Source of the DNA: Burkholderiales bacterium
Lineage (GTDB): Bacteria; Pseudomonadota; Gammaproteobacteria; Burkholderiales; SG8-41
Direction of reading: 5' to 3'
DNA: 45,978 nucleotides
NCBI GenBank assembly: GCA_019634975.1
Contig: JAHCAI010000004.1
Span: 1-45,978 of the forward strand
Numbering within the stretch: position 1 is the first letter of the stretch; each line of letters starts with the position of its first letter. The notes under the pieces were generated by a model. It worked only from the letters and a program-made list of their open reading frames with translations. It was not told the origin of the DNA and ran no database searches. Positions 8,541 through 23,519 of this stretch are shown here, one piece after another. The position numbers were made by a program, and so were the translations under genes.

Positions 8541-10718
8541 TCAGAGTTCAGAGGGGTCCACATCCAGGGACCAGCGCGTTGCGGTGTCGCCTGCATCGGC
8601 CAGCCGCTGATGCCAGTCTTGCAGGAACGCGCGCAGTTCCTTGCGCGAGCCTGATTGCACCAGCAGGTGGGCGCGTTCACGCCCCGCCCTGCGCATCATG
8701 CCGGCCGGCACCGGGTCGTAGACCGTTACGGCGGGCGAAATGCCGCGCGCGGCACGGGCCGCCTTTGCCAGGAACTGCAGGGCGGTATCGACGCTGCGGG
8801 CTTCCGCGCGGAGCAGGGCCTGATGCACATAGGGAGGGAAGCCCGCCTGGCGGCGCTCGGCCAGCAGCCCCTGCGCGAACGCTTCGAAATCCTGGTTGCG
8901 CAGGGCGGCATACAGTGGATGGTCCGGAAAGCGCGTCTGCACCAGCACCTGGCCGCGGACATCCCCGCGTCCGGCGCGTCCGGCAACCTGGGAGAGCAGG
9001 GCGTAGAGCCGTTCGGGCGCCCGGAAATCGTTGCTGTAGAGCATGTTGTCCGCATTGATGATGCCCACCAGGTTGAGCCGCGGGAAATCATGGCCTTTGG
9101 CCAGTATCTGGGTGCCGACGAGGATGTCGACGGAACCTTCCCGGATGCGCTTGCGCATGTCCGGCCAGGCGTGCCTGCGTCGGGTGGTGTCGCGATCGAT
9201 GCGCAGGATGCGCGCCCCGGGGAAATGGCGCGCCAGCGCGGCTTCGATGCGTTGCGTGCCCTGGCCCAGGGGTGCCAGGTCGGCATCACCGCAATCAGGG
9301 CAGACGGCCGGTACGGCGCTGTCGTGGCCGCAGTGGTGGCAACGCAGGCGCCGCTCCGGCAGGTGCAGCACCAGTTTGGCGGAGCAGCGCCCGCAGTCAG
9401 CGGTCCAGCCGCAGCTGCCGCAGACCAGCACCGGCGCATAGCCGCGGCGATTGATGAACACCATGCTTTGCTCACCGCGCTCGATGCGCGAGGCGATGGC
9501 GGAGATCAGCCGGCCGGACAGGCCGTCGGCTGGCAGGCCCTGCCGCAGGTCGATGCATTCGATCAGCGGCGGCTTTGCACTGATGCGTTGCGAAAGCTGC
9601 AGCATCCGGTAGCGACCCTCGACCGCATTGCGGTAGGTTTCGAGCGCAGGCGTCGCGGAGCCGAGGACGACCGGGACGCCGGCCAGGCGGCCGCGGACCA
9701 CCGCGAGGTCTCTCGCCGAATAACGAAAGCCCTCGCCTTGTTTGAACGAGCCGTCATGCTCTTCGTCAACGATGATCAACCCCAGGGCCGGGATCGGCGC
9801 GAAGACCGCCAGTCGGGTGCCGAGCACGATGCGAGCCTTCCCATTGCGGGCGGCCTCCCAATGGGCGGCGCGTTCGCCATCAGCAAGCCCGCTATGCAGG
9901 GTGGCTATCGGCGTTCCCGGGAAGCGCGCGACAATGAGCGATTGCAGCTGCGGGGTCAGCGCGATTTCAGGTACCAGCAGCAGGACCTGGGCATTGCGCG
10001 CGAGCGCGGCGGCCATCGAGTGCAGATAGACCTCGGTTTTGCCGCTGCCGGTGATGCCCAGCAGCAGAATCGGCTGAAAGCCCCCGATGGCCGATACGAT
10101 CGATTCGGCAGCCGCCGTCTGCTCCGCATTGAGCGCGGGGCCCTCGGTCACCTCGGGCGAATCCGGCGAGGGGAGTTGTTCTGGTGAGGCCTTGCGCACC
10201 CAGCCTTTCTCGACAAAAGTCTGCAGGGCTTTGCGCGCGGCCGCGCCCTGTGCAGCCACGGCGGTATGCCCGATGACCGGGGCGGATTTCAGCAGGGCCA
10301 GCAGCCGGTGTGATGCCAGGGCTCGCGGCGGCAGCAGCGAGGACTCGATCGCGGCGCCCGCTGCGGTCAATGCATAGGCGACCGGGGTCTGGTCGCGGCG
10401 GCGTATGCGCCGCAGGCTGGCAGGCACCGCCATCATGATCGCCGCCCCGAGCGGGTGGGCGTAATAGCCCGCTGCGAATTCGATCAGGCGCAGGTCCAGC
10501 CTGCCGAGCAAGGGCTGTTCGTCGAGGATTTGGTGGGCGTGCTTCAGGGCCGCTGCCGGAACTTCGCTGTGTTCAGGCTTTGCAACGATGATGCCGATCA
10601 GCCGGCGGCGCCCGAATGGCACCAGGACCCGGGCGCCGACCCGGGCAGTGCGGTCTTCACAGCGGTAATCGAACAGACGGTCGATCGGGACGTCCAGTGC
10701 GACCCGTATCAGTCCCAT
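8541..10718 (-). CDS. priA: Primosomal replication-restart helicase PriA
   Basis: It recognises stalled forks, unwinds DNA 3'-5' and loads the primosome for replication restart. Length is 725 residues, as expected. The N-terminal 3'-DNA-binding domain (about 1-105) is followed by helicase lobe 1 with Walker A GITGSGKTEVYLH (about 224) and the DEEH box (about 320). Zinc-binding cysteines follow in the pattern CGSCGWTADCGRC...CHHCGH...CPDCGD (about 430-475). Lobe 2 contains QILAKGHDFPRLNLVG and QVAGRAGRG. It is downstream of hemE on the same strand across a 308-bp gap that carries DnaA-box-like sites and may hold its own promoter. Confidence 0.97.
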   Translation of the reverse strand: MGLIRVALDVPIDRLFDYRCEDRTARVGARVLVPFGRRRLIGIIVAKPEHSEVPAAALKHAHQILDEQPLLGRLDLRLIEFAAGYYAHPLGAAIMMAVPASLRRIRRRDQTPVAYALTAAGAAIESSLLPPRALASHRLLALLKSAPVIGHTAVAAQGAAARKALQTFVEKGWVRKASPEQLPSPDSPEVTEGPALNAEQTAAAESIVSAIGGFQPILLLGITGSGKTEVYLHSMAAALARNAQVLLLVPEIALTPQLQSLIVARFPGTPIATLHSGLADGERAAHWEAARNGKARIVLGTRLAVFAPIPALGLIIVDEEHDGSFKQGEGFRYSARDLAVVRGRLAGVPVVLGSATPALETYRNAVEGRYRMLQLSQRISAKPPLIECIDLRQGLPADGLSGRLISAIASRIERGEQSMVFINRRGYAPVLVCGSCGWTADCGRCSAKLVLHLPERRLRCHHCGHDSAVPAVCPDCGDADLAPLGQGTQRIEAALARHFPGARILRIDRDTTRRRHAWPDMRKRIREGSVDILVGTQILAKGHDFPRLNLVGIINADNMLYSNDFRAPERLYALLSQVAGRAGRGDVRGQVLVQTRFPDHPLYAALRNQDFEAFAQGLLAERRQAGFPPYVHQALLRAEARSVDTALQFLAKAARAARGISPAVTVYDPVPAGMMRRAGRERAHLLVQSGSRKELRAFLQDWHQRLADAGDTATRWSLDVDPSEL

Positions 10719-10812
10719 GACGGTTTGCAGCGATCCGCTGCCCGCAGTTCAGCCGGAGATTTGAAATCCCGTGCAACTGCTTTATGGGCAAGGATTTTTC
10801 TTCTCACGGTGC

Positions 10813-10821
10813 TGTGGATAA
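10813..10821 (-). promoter_or_regulatory. DnaA box (perfect match)
   Basis: On the minus strand this reads TTATCCACA, the E. coli R1-type consensus. A second consensus-fitting site, TTATGCACA, is at 10985-10993 in the same orientation. I see no other perfect site elsewhere in the window by eye. Confidence 0.5.
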
Positions 10822-10908
10822 GTCTGTTGATCAAACCATCGCCATCACGACCGGCCAACATCCGACCCGAATCGGCGCAGAAACAAAAACCAGGAAAATC
10901 AAAAAACA

Positions 10909-10928
10909 GAATAAAAACAACAACTTAC
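10909..10928 (+). repeat. Diverged copy 2 of recurring AT-rich 20-nt motif
   Basis: GAATAAAAACAACAACTTAC aligns with the other three copies with several mismatches, keeping AATAAAA, CAAC and CTTAC. It lies in the hemE-priA gap. It is the weakest of the four. Confidence 0.35.
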
Positions 10929-10984
10929 AGATCTGCCTCGGGTGCCTTGCGGCATGCATTGCGGTGACCGCCACCGTGACCTCG

Positions 10985-10993
10985 TGTGCATAA
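10985..10993 (-). promoter_or_regulatory. Second DnaA-box-like site
   Basis: On the minus strand this reads TTATGCACA, fitting TTWTNCACA with one difference from the strongest E. coli box. It is 34 bp from the hemE stop codon. Confidence 0.35.
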
Positions 10994-11026
10994 GCGTTCT
11001 ACCGGGACAGCAGTGCGCGGACACGA

Positions 11027-12088
11027 TCAATGATAGGGGCGGCTGAGTTCGTGCACCGCATCGACCAGAATCCCGACATGCTCGGGCGGTGTGAACTGCG
11101 AAATGCCGTGCCCGAGGTTGAATACATGGCCATTGCCGCTGCCGAAATTCCGCAACACCTTGCCGGCTTCGGCGCGGATCGTTGCACGATCGCTGAACAG
11201 AACCGCAGGATCGAGATTGCCCTGAAGTGCGACACGGCTGCCGATTCGCCGACGGGCGGTACCGATATTGACGGTCCAGTCCAGTCCCACCGCATCGCAG
11301 CCTGTTGCGGCGATGTCTTCAAGCCAGAGTCCGCCGCCCTTGGTGAACACGATGTTCGGCACCGGCTCGCCGTTCCACTCGCGATGCAGGCCGCCGATCA
11401 CCCGGCGCAGGTATTCCAGCGAAAACTCGCGGTAGGCCGCATCGGACAGAGCGCCACCCCAGGTGTCAAACACCATGACTGCCTGCGCGCCGGCTTCGAT
11501 CTGTGCGTTGAGATAGGCGATAACGGCCCGGGCATTGATGTCGAGCACCTGGTGCAGCAGGTCGGGCCGCGCGTAGAGCATGCTCTTGATGGTGCGGAAG
11601 TCGTCGCTGCCGCCGCCTTCGATCATGTAGCACGCGAGGGTGTAGGGGCTGCCCGAGAAACCGATCAGCGGCACGCTGTTGCCGAGCGCGCTGCGGATCT
11701 GGCGGACCGCGTCGATGACATAACCGAGACTCTCCCGCGGCTCGGGTACGCGCAAGGCGCGGATGGCGGCCTCGTCGCGCAGGGGCCGTTCGAACTTCGG
11801 GCCTTCGCCTTCGGCGAAATAGAGACCGAGGCCCATGGCGTCGGGTACGGTCAGGATATCCGAGAACAGGATTGCCGCATCGAGCCCGAAGCGCGCCAGC
11901 GGCTGCAGGGTGACTTCGGTGGCGAAATCGGGATTCTTGGCCAGTCCGAGGAAACTGCCGGCCCGCTTGCGCGTGGCATTGTATTCCGGCAGGTAACGGC
12001 CGGCCTGACGCATGATCCACACGGGGGTGTGCGGCACCGGCTGGCGCAGCAGCGCGCGGATCAGGATGTCGTTCTTGAGCATCTGCAT
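11027..12088 (-). CDS. hemE: Uroporphyrinogen decarboxylase
   Basis: It decarboxylates uroporphyrinogen III to coproporphyrinogen III in heme synthesis, in the cytoplasm. Length is 353 residues, normal for the family. The N-terminal signature [19 protein letters not shown] includes the conserved arginines that bind the substrate. The segment [20 protein letters not shown] and the C-terminal [17 protein letters not shown] are also typical. The start at 12088 (MQMLKND) fits; MLKND two codons later is an alternative. hemB lies elsewhere in this window, so two heme genes are present but unlinked. Confidence 0.97.
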   Translation of the reverse strand: MQMLKNDILIRALLRQPVPHTPVWIMRQAGRYLPEYNATRKRAGSFLGLAKNPDFATEVTLQPLARFGLDAAILFSDILTVPDAMGLGLYFAEGEGPKFERPLRDEAAIRALRVPEPRESLGYVIDAVRQIRSALGNSVPLIGFSGSPYTLACYMIEGGGSDDFRTIKSMLYARPDLLHQVLDINARAVIAYLNAQIEAGAQAVMVFDTWGGALSDAAYREFSLEYLRRVIGGLHREWNGEPVPNIVFTKGGGLWLEDIAATGCDAVGLDWTVNIGTARRRIGSRVALQGNLDPAVLFSDRATIRAEAGKVLRNFGSGNGHVFNLGHGISQFTPPEHVGILVDAVHELSRPYH

Positions 12089-12165
12089 TCAGCGGGTGCT
12101 GTCACGGCCCGCATCACGGGCGGATTCGGCTGCCGGCCGGCTTCCCCGGGTTGCGTGCCCCGCAG

Positions 12166-13587
12166 TCAGCGCGGCAGCTCCGAGGAACCCATCAGGAATT
12201 CATCGACGGCGCGTGCGCATTGCCGGCCTTCGCGGATTGCCCACACCACCAGCGACTGGCCGCGGCGCATGTCACCGGCAGCGAAGACCTTGCCGACCGA
12301 AGTCTGGTATCTCTCGGTGTCCGCCTGCACATTGCCGCGGGGATCCTTCGCCACGCCGAGCTGTTCCAGCAGGCCTTTCTGCACCGGCCCGAGAAAGCCC
12401 ATCGCCAGCAGCACCAGATCGGCTTTCAGCGTGAACTCGGAGTCCGGCACCTCGCGCATCTGGCCGTCTTTCCATTCGACGCGCGCGGCCACCAGCTTCT
12501 CGACCTTGCCGTTGCTGCCCTCGAAGCGCTTGGTTGCCACTGACCAGTCGCGCTGGCAGCCTTCCTCGTGCGAGCTCGAGGTGCGCAGCTTGACCGGCCA
12601 GTACGGCCAGACCATCGGCTTGTTCTCCTGTTCGGGGGGCTGCGGCAGCAGCTCGAACTGCGTGACCGACGCGGCGCCGTGGCGGTTGGAGGTGCCGACG
12701 CAGTCGGAACCGGTGTCGCCGCCGCCGATCACCACCACGTGTTTGCCGGTGGCCATGATCTGTCCGGGCACCTTGTCGCCGGCGACAACCTTGTTTTGCT
12801 GCGGCAGGAACTCCATCGCGAAATGCACTCCGGCCAGCTCGCGGCCGGGGACCGGCAGATCGCGCGGCTGCTCGGCGCCGCCGGCGACGACCACGGCGTC
12901 AAACTCGGCGAGCAGTTTCTCGGCAGGAACCTGGGTGCCGACATGCTGGTTGAGACGGAATTCGACCCCCTCGGCGCGCATCTGGTCCATGCGCCGGTCG
13001 ATCAGGTGCTTCTCCATCTTGAAATCGGGAATGCCATAGCGCAGCAGGCCGCCGGCGCGGTCGGCTTTTTCAAACACGACGACGTCATGGCCGGCGCGCG
13101 CCAGCTGCTGGGCGCAGGCGAGGCCGGCGGGGCCGGAACCGACGATGGCGACGCGCTTGCCGGTCTTGCGGGCAGGCGGCAGCGGCAGGACCCAGCCCGA
13201 CTCCCATCCCTTGTCGATGATGGCGTGTTCGATCGACTTGATGCCGACCGGGTCGTTGTTGATGTTCAGCGTGCATGCGGCTTCGCAGGGCGCCGGGCAG
13301 ACGCGGCCGGTGAACTCGGGAAAGTTGTTGGTTGAATGCAGGGTGTCCAGCGCCCGTTGCCAGTCCTGCTTGAATACGAGGTCGTTCCAGTCGGGAATGA
13401 TGTTGTTGACCGGACAGCCGCTCATGCAGAACGGCGTGCCGCAGTCCATGCAGCGCGCGCCCTGGGTGCCCGCGTCCTTGTCGGACAGATGACCGACGAA
13501 CTCGCGCCAGTGCTTGAGCCGCTCCTGCGGCTTCTCCGCCGCCTCGTGCAGCCGTTCGAATTCCAGAAATCCGGTTACTTTTCCCAT
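12166..13587 (-). CDS. gltD: Glutamate synthase (NADPH) small subunit
   Basis: This FAD protein passes electrons from NADPH through [4Fe-4S] clusters to the large subunit for ammonium assimilation. Length is 473 residues. The N-terminal cysteine clusters [14 protein letters not shown] and CPAPCEAAC (about residues 46-107) match the Fe-S domain. The FAD-binding motif [14 protein letters not shown] is near 150 and the NADPH-binding motif [11 protein letters not shown] is near 287. It follows gltB after an 81-bp gap containing a small perfect hairpin (GGGCCC-GGCA-GGGCCC, 13611-13626), which could modulate the ratio of the two subunits; that role is speculative. Confidence 0.97.
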   Translation of the reverse strand: MGKVTGFLEFERLHEAAEKPQERLKHWREFVGHLSDKDAGTQGARCMDCGTPFCMSGCPVNNIIPDWNDLVFKQDWQRALDTLHSTNNFPEFTGRVCPAPCEAACTLNINNDPVGIKSIEHAIIDKGWESGWVLPLPPARKTGKRVAIVGSGPAGLACAQQLARAGHDVVVFEKADRAGGLLRYGIPDFKMEKHLIDRRMDQMRAEGVEFRLNQHVGTQVPAEKLLAEFDAVVVAGGAEQPRDLPVPGRELAGVHFAMEFLPQQNKVVAGDKVPGQIMATGKHVVVIGGGDTGSDCVGTSNRHGAASVTQFELLPQPPEQENKPMVWPYWPVKLRTSSSHEEGCQRDWSVATKRFEGSNGKVEKLVAARVEWKDGQMREVPDSEFTLKADLVLLAMGFLGPVQKGLLEQLGVAKDPRGNVQADTERYQTSVGKVFAAGDMRRGQSLVVWAIREGRQCARAVDEFLMGSSELPR

Positions 13588-13668
13588 GGCTTGGCTGTCC
13601 CTGAAACATCGGGCCCGGCAGGGCCCCTGGTCGTCATTCCGTTCGTGGTTCCGATGGCGTCGCCGGCG

Positions 13669-18327
<4,659 letters not shown>

Positions 18328-18347
18328 CGGGCGCCTCGTTAAAAACA

Positions 18348-18367
18348 CAATAAAATCAACGGCTTAC
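18348..18367 (+). repeat. Copy 3 of recurring AT-rich 20-nt motif
   Basis: CAATAAAATCAACGGCTTAC lies just upstream of gltB, in what should be its leader or promoter region. The first 12 bases are identical to the copies in glmS and engB. Confidence 0.6.
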
Positions 18368-18495
18368 GCACTTATTTGCTGCGGCGCGCCAAAAACCGGT
18401 GATCAATGTGCGAAAAACGGAGTGAAACCCGATAAGTCTACCTGCATCAAGGGCTTGGTTCAACCGCTGTACGGCTGAAAATCAGGGAGAAAATC

Positions 18496-19620
18496 TCAGC
18501 CGACGTCGATGGCGAACAGGCGGCGATGCTCCGCGATGGCGTAGCGATCGGTCATTCCCGCGATGTAGTCGGCGATCGCCCGGGGCGCGTCATCACGGGC
18601 CCGCGACTGGAACTCCGGGGGCAGGAGGCCGGGTTCGGAAAGAAAGGCCTCGAACAGTTCCGTGACGATGCGGCGCGCCTTGCTGCTCATGCGGGACACC
18701 CGGTAATGCCGATACAGGTTGGTCCGCAGGAACTGCTTCAGCTCGGTCTGCTCTTCGCGTATGCGTTCGGAAAAGCGGATCATCGGCGGGCCCCGCCGAA
18801 CATCGTCCGGGGATGCCGGCGCAAGATCCCGGATGGTCCTCGCACTTTGCCGCACGAGGTCGGTGATCAGCGTATCGATCATGCGCCTTACCGTTTCATG
18901 GACGAGGCGCCGGCCTTCGATCCGGGGAAACTCGCGCAGCGCCGCGCGCATGTGGCGGCGGAAAATGGCGACGGTGGACAGCTGATCCATTTGCAGCAGG
19001 CCGGACCGGAGGCCGTCGTCCACATCATGATTGTTGTAGGCGATTTCGTCGGCAAGATTCGCAATCTGGGCTTCGAGGCTCGGCCGTTGCCGGCGGATGA
19101 AGCGCTCGCCGACATCTCCGAGCATGCGCGCATTCTTCAGGGAACAATGTTTCAGTATGCCTTCACGGGTCTCAAAGGTGAGGTTGAGTCCGTCGAATGC
19201 GCCATAGCGCTGTTCGAGCACGTCGACGACCCGCAGTGACTGGAGGTTGTGCTCAAATCCCCCGTAAGGCTTCATGCAGGCGTTGAGCGCGTCCTGCCCC
19301 GTATGGCCGAAAGGCGTGTGGCCGAGGTCATGCGCCAGCGTGATGGCTTCGGTGAGGTCCTCGTCGAGCCGGAGATGCCTTGCCACGGAGCGCCCGATCT
19401 GCGCCACTTCGAGGCTGTGGGTCAGGCGTGTGCGGAAAAGATCGCCCTCATGATTCACGAAGACCTGCGTCTTGTATTCGAGGCGGCGAAACGCGGTGGA
19501 ATGAATGATGCGGTCGCGGTCCCGCTGGTACTCCGAGCGCCCGCGCGGCGCCAGCTCGCGCATTTTTCTGCCGCGCGATCCTGCCGGATCAGAGGCATAG
19601 GGTGCCCTGTCAGCGGGCAT
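18496..19620 (-). CDS. dgt: Deoxyguanosinetriphosphate triphosphohydrolase-like HD-domain protein
   Basis: This is a predicted dNTPase that releases tripolyphosphate from dGTP or other dNTPs. The HD metal site is seen as [10 protein letters not shown] (about residue 65) and [13 protein letters not shown] (about 95-107). The N-terminus contains the typical [29 protein letters not shown] chose the ATG at 19620 ([12 protein letters not shown], 374 residues). The frame continues upstream to 19674, but that stretch overlaps the end of aroB further and looks non-conserved. The chosen start overlaps the aroB stop by 11 bp, suggesting translational coupling. Confidence 0.92.
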   Translation of the reverse strand: MPADRAPYASDPAGSRGRKMRELAPRGRSEYQRDRDRIIHSTAFRRLEYKTQVFVNHEGDLFRTRLTHSLEVAQIGRSVARHLRLDEDLTEAITLAHDLGHTPFGHTGQDALNACMKPYGGFEHNLQSLRVVDVLEQRYGAFDGLNLTFETREGILKHCSLKNARMLGDVGERFIRRQRPSLEAQIANLADEIAYNNHDVDDGLRSGLLQMDQLSTVAIFRRHMRAALREFPRIEGRRLVHETVRRMIDTLITDLVRQSARTIRDLAPASPDDVRRGPPMIRFSERIREEQTELKQFLRTNLYRHYRVSRMSSKARRIVTELFEAFLSEPGLLPPEFQSRARDDAPRAIADYIAGMTDRYAIAEHRRLFAIDVG

Positions 19621-20719
19621 CGACACCCTCGCCGCCCAATACCGAACGCAGCGCATCACCCGGGACCGCGTCACTGATGAAGGCGTTTCCTATGCCGCGC
19701 AGAAGGATGAAGCGCATCCTGCCGTCCTCGACCTTCTTGTCGTGTCCCATCAGTTCAAGATAGCGCTCAACCCCCAGCGCGGGACCCCGGACCGGAAGCC
19801 GTGCCTTGAGCAGCAGCTGCTCGATGCGATCGACGCAGGAGCTGTCCACCAGCCCCATGTGCCGGGAGACGCGGGCAGCGATAGCCATTCCGGCACCAAC
19901 CGCTTCGCCATGCAGCCACTGCCCGTACCCCAGTCCGGACTCGATCGCGTGTCCGAATGTGTGACCGAAATTCAGCAGTGCCCTGACGCTTTCCTCGCGC
20001 TCATCTTCGGCCACGACGCGGGCCTTGTTGCGGCAGGACACTTCGATGGCATGGGTCAGTGCGGCCGGATCACGGGCCATCAGGCGTTCCATGTTTTCCT
20101 CCAGCCAGCCGAAGAATCCCGGATCTCCGATGAGCCCGTACTTGATAACCTCCGCGACTCCTGCGGAAAGTTCGCGTTCCGGCAGCGTGCGCAGCGTATC
20201 GGTGTCGGCGAGGACGGCCCGCGGCTGGTAAAACGCGCCGATCATGTTCTTGCCCAGCGGATGGTTGATGGCGGTTTTGCCGCCGACCGAGGAATCCACC
20301 TGGGCAAGCAGGGTTGTGGGGATCTGCACGAAGGGTGCTCCCCGCTGAAATACCGCCGCGGCGAAGCCCGTAAGGTCGCCGATGACGCCTCCGCCAAGCG
20401 CAATCAGGGTGGTCTTCCTTTCCGCACGGAACTCCATCAGGGCGTCGAAGACCTGGTTCAGGGTTTGCCAGTTTTTGTGCTCTTCGCCATCGGGCAGCAC
20501 GATGGATCGGGATGCAATCTGCTGCCCCGACAGACTTTCCTGAAGCTTCTTCAGGTAGAGCGGCGCAACGACGGTATTGGTGATGATCACTGCGGAGGGC
20601 TGCGGCAGGTGCGGCCGCAGCAGCTCCGCCCGGTCGAGCAGTCCGGGGCCGATGTGGATCGGGTAACTGCGTTCGCCGAGATCGACTTCAAGGGTGCAGG
20701 TGGATTCAGTGCTTGCCAT
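19610..20719 (-). CDS. aroB: 3-dehydroquinate synthase
   Basis: It catalyses the second step of the shikimate pathway, using NAD and a divalent metal. With the ATG at 20719 ([20 protein letters not shown]) it has 369 residues. A GGGGA ribosome site lies 7 bp before this ATG; a TTG two codons upstream is less likely. Motifs include [58 protein letters not shown] (split here across the NAD and active-site region) and [12 protein letters not shown] with metal-binding histidines. The start overlaps the end of aroK by 14 bp. Confidence 0.96.
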   Translation of the reverse strand: MASTESTCTLEVDLGERSYPIHIGPGLLDRAELLRPHLPQPSAVIITNTVVAPLYLKKLQESLSGQQIASRSIVLPDGEEHKNWQTLNQVFDALMEFRAERKTTLIALGGGVIGDLTGFAAAVFQRGAPFVQIPTTLLAQVDSSVGGKTAINHPLGKNMIGAFYQPRAVLADTDTLRTLPERELSAGVAEVIKYGLIGDPGFFGWLEENMERLMARDPAALTHAIEVSCRNKARVVAEDEREESVRALLNFGHTFGHAIESGLGYGQWLHGEAVGAGMAIAARVSRHMGLVDSSCVDRIEQLLLKARLPVRGPALGVERYLELMGHDKKVEDGRMRFILLRGIGNAFISDAVPGDALRSVLGGEGVDAR

Positions 20720-21305
20720 GTTCAAGTCCCCGCGCCGGGTGGCAATCAGGCTGGTCCAGCCTCTCGAGCAGGCCCTGTATCTGGGATGTCAGCGTGCCCA
20801 CGCTCTGCGCGCCGGTATCCACGACGAGATCCGCCACTTCGGTGTAGAGGGGATCACGCTGTGAGTGCAGGTCGCGCAGGCGGGCCAGCGGATTTGCGGT
20901 CTGCAGCAACGGCCGGTTCCTGTCCCGGCGCGTCCGCCGCCAGAGATCCTCGGGGGCGGCGCGTAGGTAAATGACCCGCCCGTTCTGCTTGAGGCGGGCC
21001 CGGTTCGCGGCGGAGAGCACGGCGCCGCCGCCGGTTGCCAGCACGATGCCCTGCATTCCTGTCAGTTTTTCGATCATTTTCTCTTCCCTGGCGCGGAAGC
21101 CGGCCTCGCCCTCGATATCGAAGATCACCGGAATTTTGACTCCGGTGGCTTTCTCGATTTCCGCATCGGCGTCGTAGAACTCGCGATGAATGCGTTTCGC
21201 GAGCATGCGCCCGACCGAGGTTTTTCCGGCGCCCATCAGTCCCACCAGAAATATGTTCCGGGAAGCGGTCGTGTTCTTGGAAAGTGCATCAGCATGCCGT
21301 GACAT
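20706..21305 (-). CDS. aroK: Shikimate kinase
   Basis: It phosphorylates shikimate with ATP in the cytoplasm. The P-loop is [15 protein letters not shown] (about residues 19-33). The shikimate-binding [11 protein letters not shown] and [11 protein letters not shown] follow, then ATGGGAV, and the lid region [11 protein letters not shown]. Length is 199 residues, a little above the norm because of N- and C-terminal extensions. It starts about 48 bp after the pilQ terminator and overlaps aroB at its 3' end, so it leads an aroK-aroB-dgt unit. Confidence 0.96.
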   Translation of the reverse strand: MSRHADALSKNTTASRNIFLVGLMGAGKTSVGRMLAKRIHREFYDADAEIEKATGVKIPVIFDIEGEAGFRAREEKMIEKLTGMQGIVLATGGGAVLSAANRARLKQNGRVIYLRAAPEDLWRRTRRDRNRPLLQTANPLARLRDLHSQRDPLYTEVADLVVDTGAQSVGTLTSQIQGLLERLDQPDCHPARGLEHGKH

Positions 21306-21352
21306 GGCGTGATTCTAGCGGAAGCCCGGGGCCCGCCGGCCGCAAACCGCGC

Positions 21353-21383
21353 AAACAAAAAGGGCGGCGCCGCGGCGCCGCCC
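21353..21383 (-). terminator. Rho-independent terminator after pilQ
   Basis: The perfect palindrome GGGCGGCGCCGCGGCGCCGCCC occupies 21362-21383. On the minus strand it is followed by TTTTTGTTTG. It lies 19 bp downstream of the pilQ stop codon and should end the pilMNOPQ transcript, at least partly separating it from aroK. Confidence 0.85.
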
Positions 21384-21401
21384 TCGTTCGAGGCAGGCGG
21401 A

Positions 21402-23519
21402 TCAGCGCAGCGATGCGCCATCCTTGAGGATCTTGGGCGAGATGAAAATCAGGAGCTCGCGCCGGTCATCGACGCGCTGGTTGTTCTTGAAGAGGAAACC
21501 GACATAGGGCAGATCGCCCAGCACCGGAACCTTGGTCGTCGTGGAACGTTCGTCCTGGGTGTAGATGCCGCCGATGACCACGGTGCCGCCATTTTCCACC
21601 AGGACCTCGGTCGAAACCTGTTTGGTGTCGATGGACGGACCGGACAGCGTGTTCTGGCCGACACTGTCCTTGTTGACCCGCAGGTTCATGATCACGTTGT
21701 CATCCGGGGTGATCTGGGGCTTCACCTTCAGCGACAGCGTGGCCTTGCGGAAGGACACGCTGGTTGCGCCGCTCGAGGTGGCCTGCTGGTAGGGGATCTC
21801 CGTGCCCTGTTCGATCGTTGCCTCGACCTTGTCGGCCGTGATCACGCGCGGGCTCGAAATGATCTTGCCCTTGCCGTCGGCCTGCAGCGCCGAAAGCTCG
21901 AGGTTGAGGAACTTGGTGCTGCGGTCATTGAACAGCAGGAAAGAGAACACGCCGGGATTGGCGCCGGAGAGCCCTTGTGCAGGGAGGTTGACGAACAGGC
22001 CGTCGTTGAACGAACCCGCGGTGGCGTTCTGGCCGGATCCGGCAGCGTTGTTCGCGAGGCTGCCGCCGATCGAACCCTGCAGGGCATTGCCGCTGCCGAT
22101 GCGGAAGCCCTGACCGGTGGTGTCGTTGTACCCGAGGCGGGCACCGAGGTTGCGGCTGAAGGTATCGTTGGCTTCGACGATACGCGACTCGATCATGACC
22201 TGGCGGACGGGGATGTCGATCTGCTTGAGCAGCTTGCGGATTTCCTCGAGCCGGCTCGGCGTGTCCTGCACGAAAACCGTATTCGTGCGCACGTCGACCA
22301 CCGCGCTGCCCCGCTTTGAGAGGATTTTCTGCGCGGGATCCGACAGCAGCTTCTGGAAATCGGCAGCTTTCTGGTAGTTGACCTGCATGCTCTCGGTGCG
22401 CAGCGGCTCGAGATCGGCGATCTGCGAGCGCGCTTCAAGGGCGAGTTTTTCGCGGGTGGCGAGCTCGTCGCGGGGCGCAATCCAGACGACATTGCCGGTC
22501 TTGCGCATGTCGAGGCCCTTGCTCTGCAGGATGATGTCGAGCGCCTGGTCCCAGGGCACGTCCTTGAGCCGCAGTGTCAGGCTGCCACCGACGGTGTCGC
22601 TGGTGATCACGTTGAGGCCGGTGAAGTCCGCAATCACCTGCAGCACCGCCCGGACCTCGACGTTCTGGAAGTTGAGCGAGAGCTTTTCTCCGGTGAAGCC
22701 GGGCTGAACCAGCCGGTTTGCGTCATCGGCGACCTTCTTCACCTCGATGATGAAACGGTTGTCGGTCTGATAGGCGGAATGTTCCCAGGCTCCCCGGGGC
22801 GTGATGACCATCCGGGTGTTGCCGCCCTGGGTGAAGGTCTCGATGCTGTCGACCGGGGTGCCGAAGTCGACCACATCAAGGCGGCGCTCGAGATTCTTGG
22901 GCACAGCGGTATTGATGAAGTCGATGATCAGCGAGCGGCCCTGGGTGCGCAGGTCGATGCCCACCTGGTTGTCAGACAGATCCACGACCACACGGCCCTC
23001 GCCGGTCCGCCCGCGGCGGAAATCGATGTCACGAAGGCTGTGCCGGCCGTCTCCCGGTTGCGCCTGGGCAAAGGTTTGCGCTGCGGGCGCCGGGACAGAG
23101 GAGCTGGCCGTTGGCGCACCGCCCAAGGTGATCAGGACTGCATTGCCCTCGATCCTGGCATCGTAGCCGAGGGGCCGCGCGGTTTCGAGAACCAGGCGGG
23201 AGCGGTTTCCGGCCTGAACGATGTTGATGCGCCGCACGTCGCCTTCCCCGATCTCCTGCACGTTCTTTCCCGAACCATTGGTCGTGTTCGGAAAGTCGAA
23301 TGCGATCCGGGGCGGGCTGTTGACCGCGAAACTTGCGGGAGCCGCCGCAGGAGCGCTTTTCAGGGTGACCTTGATCAGCGTGGCGCCGCCCTGCTGTCCG
23401 GACACATTGACGGATTCAATGCTGTTGTTCTGGGCATGCGCCGTCACGGCAGACACGGCAACGCCGGCTGCAAGAAGCAGGCCGGAGACATTTTTGACGA
23501 AACTGAAAAATCGAATCAT
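21402..23519 (-). CDS. pilQ: Type IV pilus secretin PilQ
   Basis: It forms the outer-membrane ring through which the pilus emerges, and in competent species takes part in DNA uptake. Length is 705 residues. The signal peptide is about residues 1-29, ending AVTAHAQ. Two AMIN-type peptidoglycan-binding regions follow (about 33-130 and 145-245, for example INIVQAGNRSRLVLET and RVVVDLSDNQVGIDL). The STN/N0 region contains LSLNFQNVEVRAVLQVIADFTGLN, then N1 VFVQDTPSRLEEIRKLLKQID. The secretin core holds VPVLGDLPYVGFLFKN and ends ELLIFISPKIL. Its start overlaps pilP by 4 bp (ATGA), as do most genes of this operon. Confidence 0.97.
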   Translation of the reverse strand: MIRFFSFVKNVSGLLLAAGVAVSAVTAHAQNNSIESVNVSGQQGGATLIKVTLKSAPAAAPASFAVNSPPRIAFDFPNTTNGSGKNVQEIGEGDVRRINIVQAGNRSRLVLETARPLGYDARIEGNAVLITLGGAPTASSSVPAPAAQTFAQAQPGDGRHSLRDIDFRRGRTGEGRVVVDLSDNQVGIDLRTQGRSLIIDFINTAVPKNLERRLDVVDFGTPVDSIETFTQGGNTRMVITPRGAWEHSAYQTDNRFIIEVKKVADDANRLVQPGFTGEKLSLNFQNVEVRAVLQVIADFTGLNVITSDTVGGSLTLRLKDVPWDQALDIILQSKGLDMRKTGNVVWIAPRDELATREKLALEARSQIADLEPLRTESMQVNYQKAADFQKLLSDPAQKILSKRGSAVVDVRTNTVFVQDTPSRLEEIRKLLKQIDIPVRQVMIESRIVEANDTFSRNLGARLGYNDTTGQGFRIGSGNALQGSIGGSLANNAAGSGQNATAGSFNDGLFVNLPAQGLSGANPGVFSFLLFNDRSTKFLNLELSALQADGKGKIISSPRVITADKVEATIEQGTEIPYQQATSSGATSVSFRKATLSLKVKPQITPDDNVIMNLRVNKDSVGQNTLSGPSIDTKQVSTEVLVENGGTVVIGGIYTQDERSTTTKVPVLGDLPYVGFLFKNNQRVDDRRELLIFISPKILKDGASLR

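Larger units (their letters stand above)
10719..11026. other. hemE-priA intergenic region with DnaA-box-like sites and an AT-rich tract
   Basis: This 308-bp gap has no convincing gene. It holds TGTGGATAA (10813-10821, the reverse complement of TTATCCACA) and TGTGCATAA (10985-10993, the reverse complement of TTATGCACA). Both fit the DnaA-box consensus TTWTNCACA. A degenerate site TGTTGATCA lies at 10825-10833. Between them is an A-rich tract (about 10877-10930) that includes a diverged copy of the recurring 20-nt motif. A 69-codon plus-strand frame here looks fortuitous. Confidence 0.5.

Noticed and set aside
8655..10187. Plus-strand open frame of 510 codons
   Set aside because: Antisense shadow of priA, whose helicase and zinc motifs are complete on the minus strand.
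10784..10993. Small plus-strand frame of 69 codons ending in a cysteine-containing hydrophobic stretch
   Set aside because: No ribosome site, an implausible composition and a lysine/asparagine run that simply reflects the A-rich tract; the lipoprotein-like end is at the wrong terminus.
12105..12125. GCCCG-CATCA-CGGGC hairpin between gltD and hemE
   Set aside because: A short stem without a T run on either strand; likely chance in GC-rich DNA.
11030..13039. Plus-strand open frame of 669 codons
   Set aside because: It spans antisense to both hemE and gltD and the gap between them; no family resemblance.
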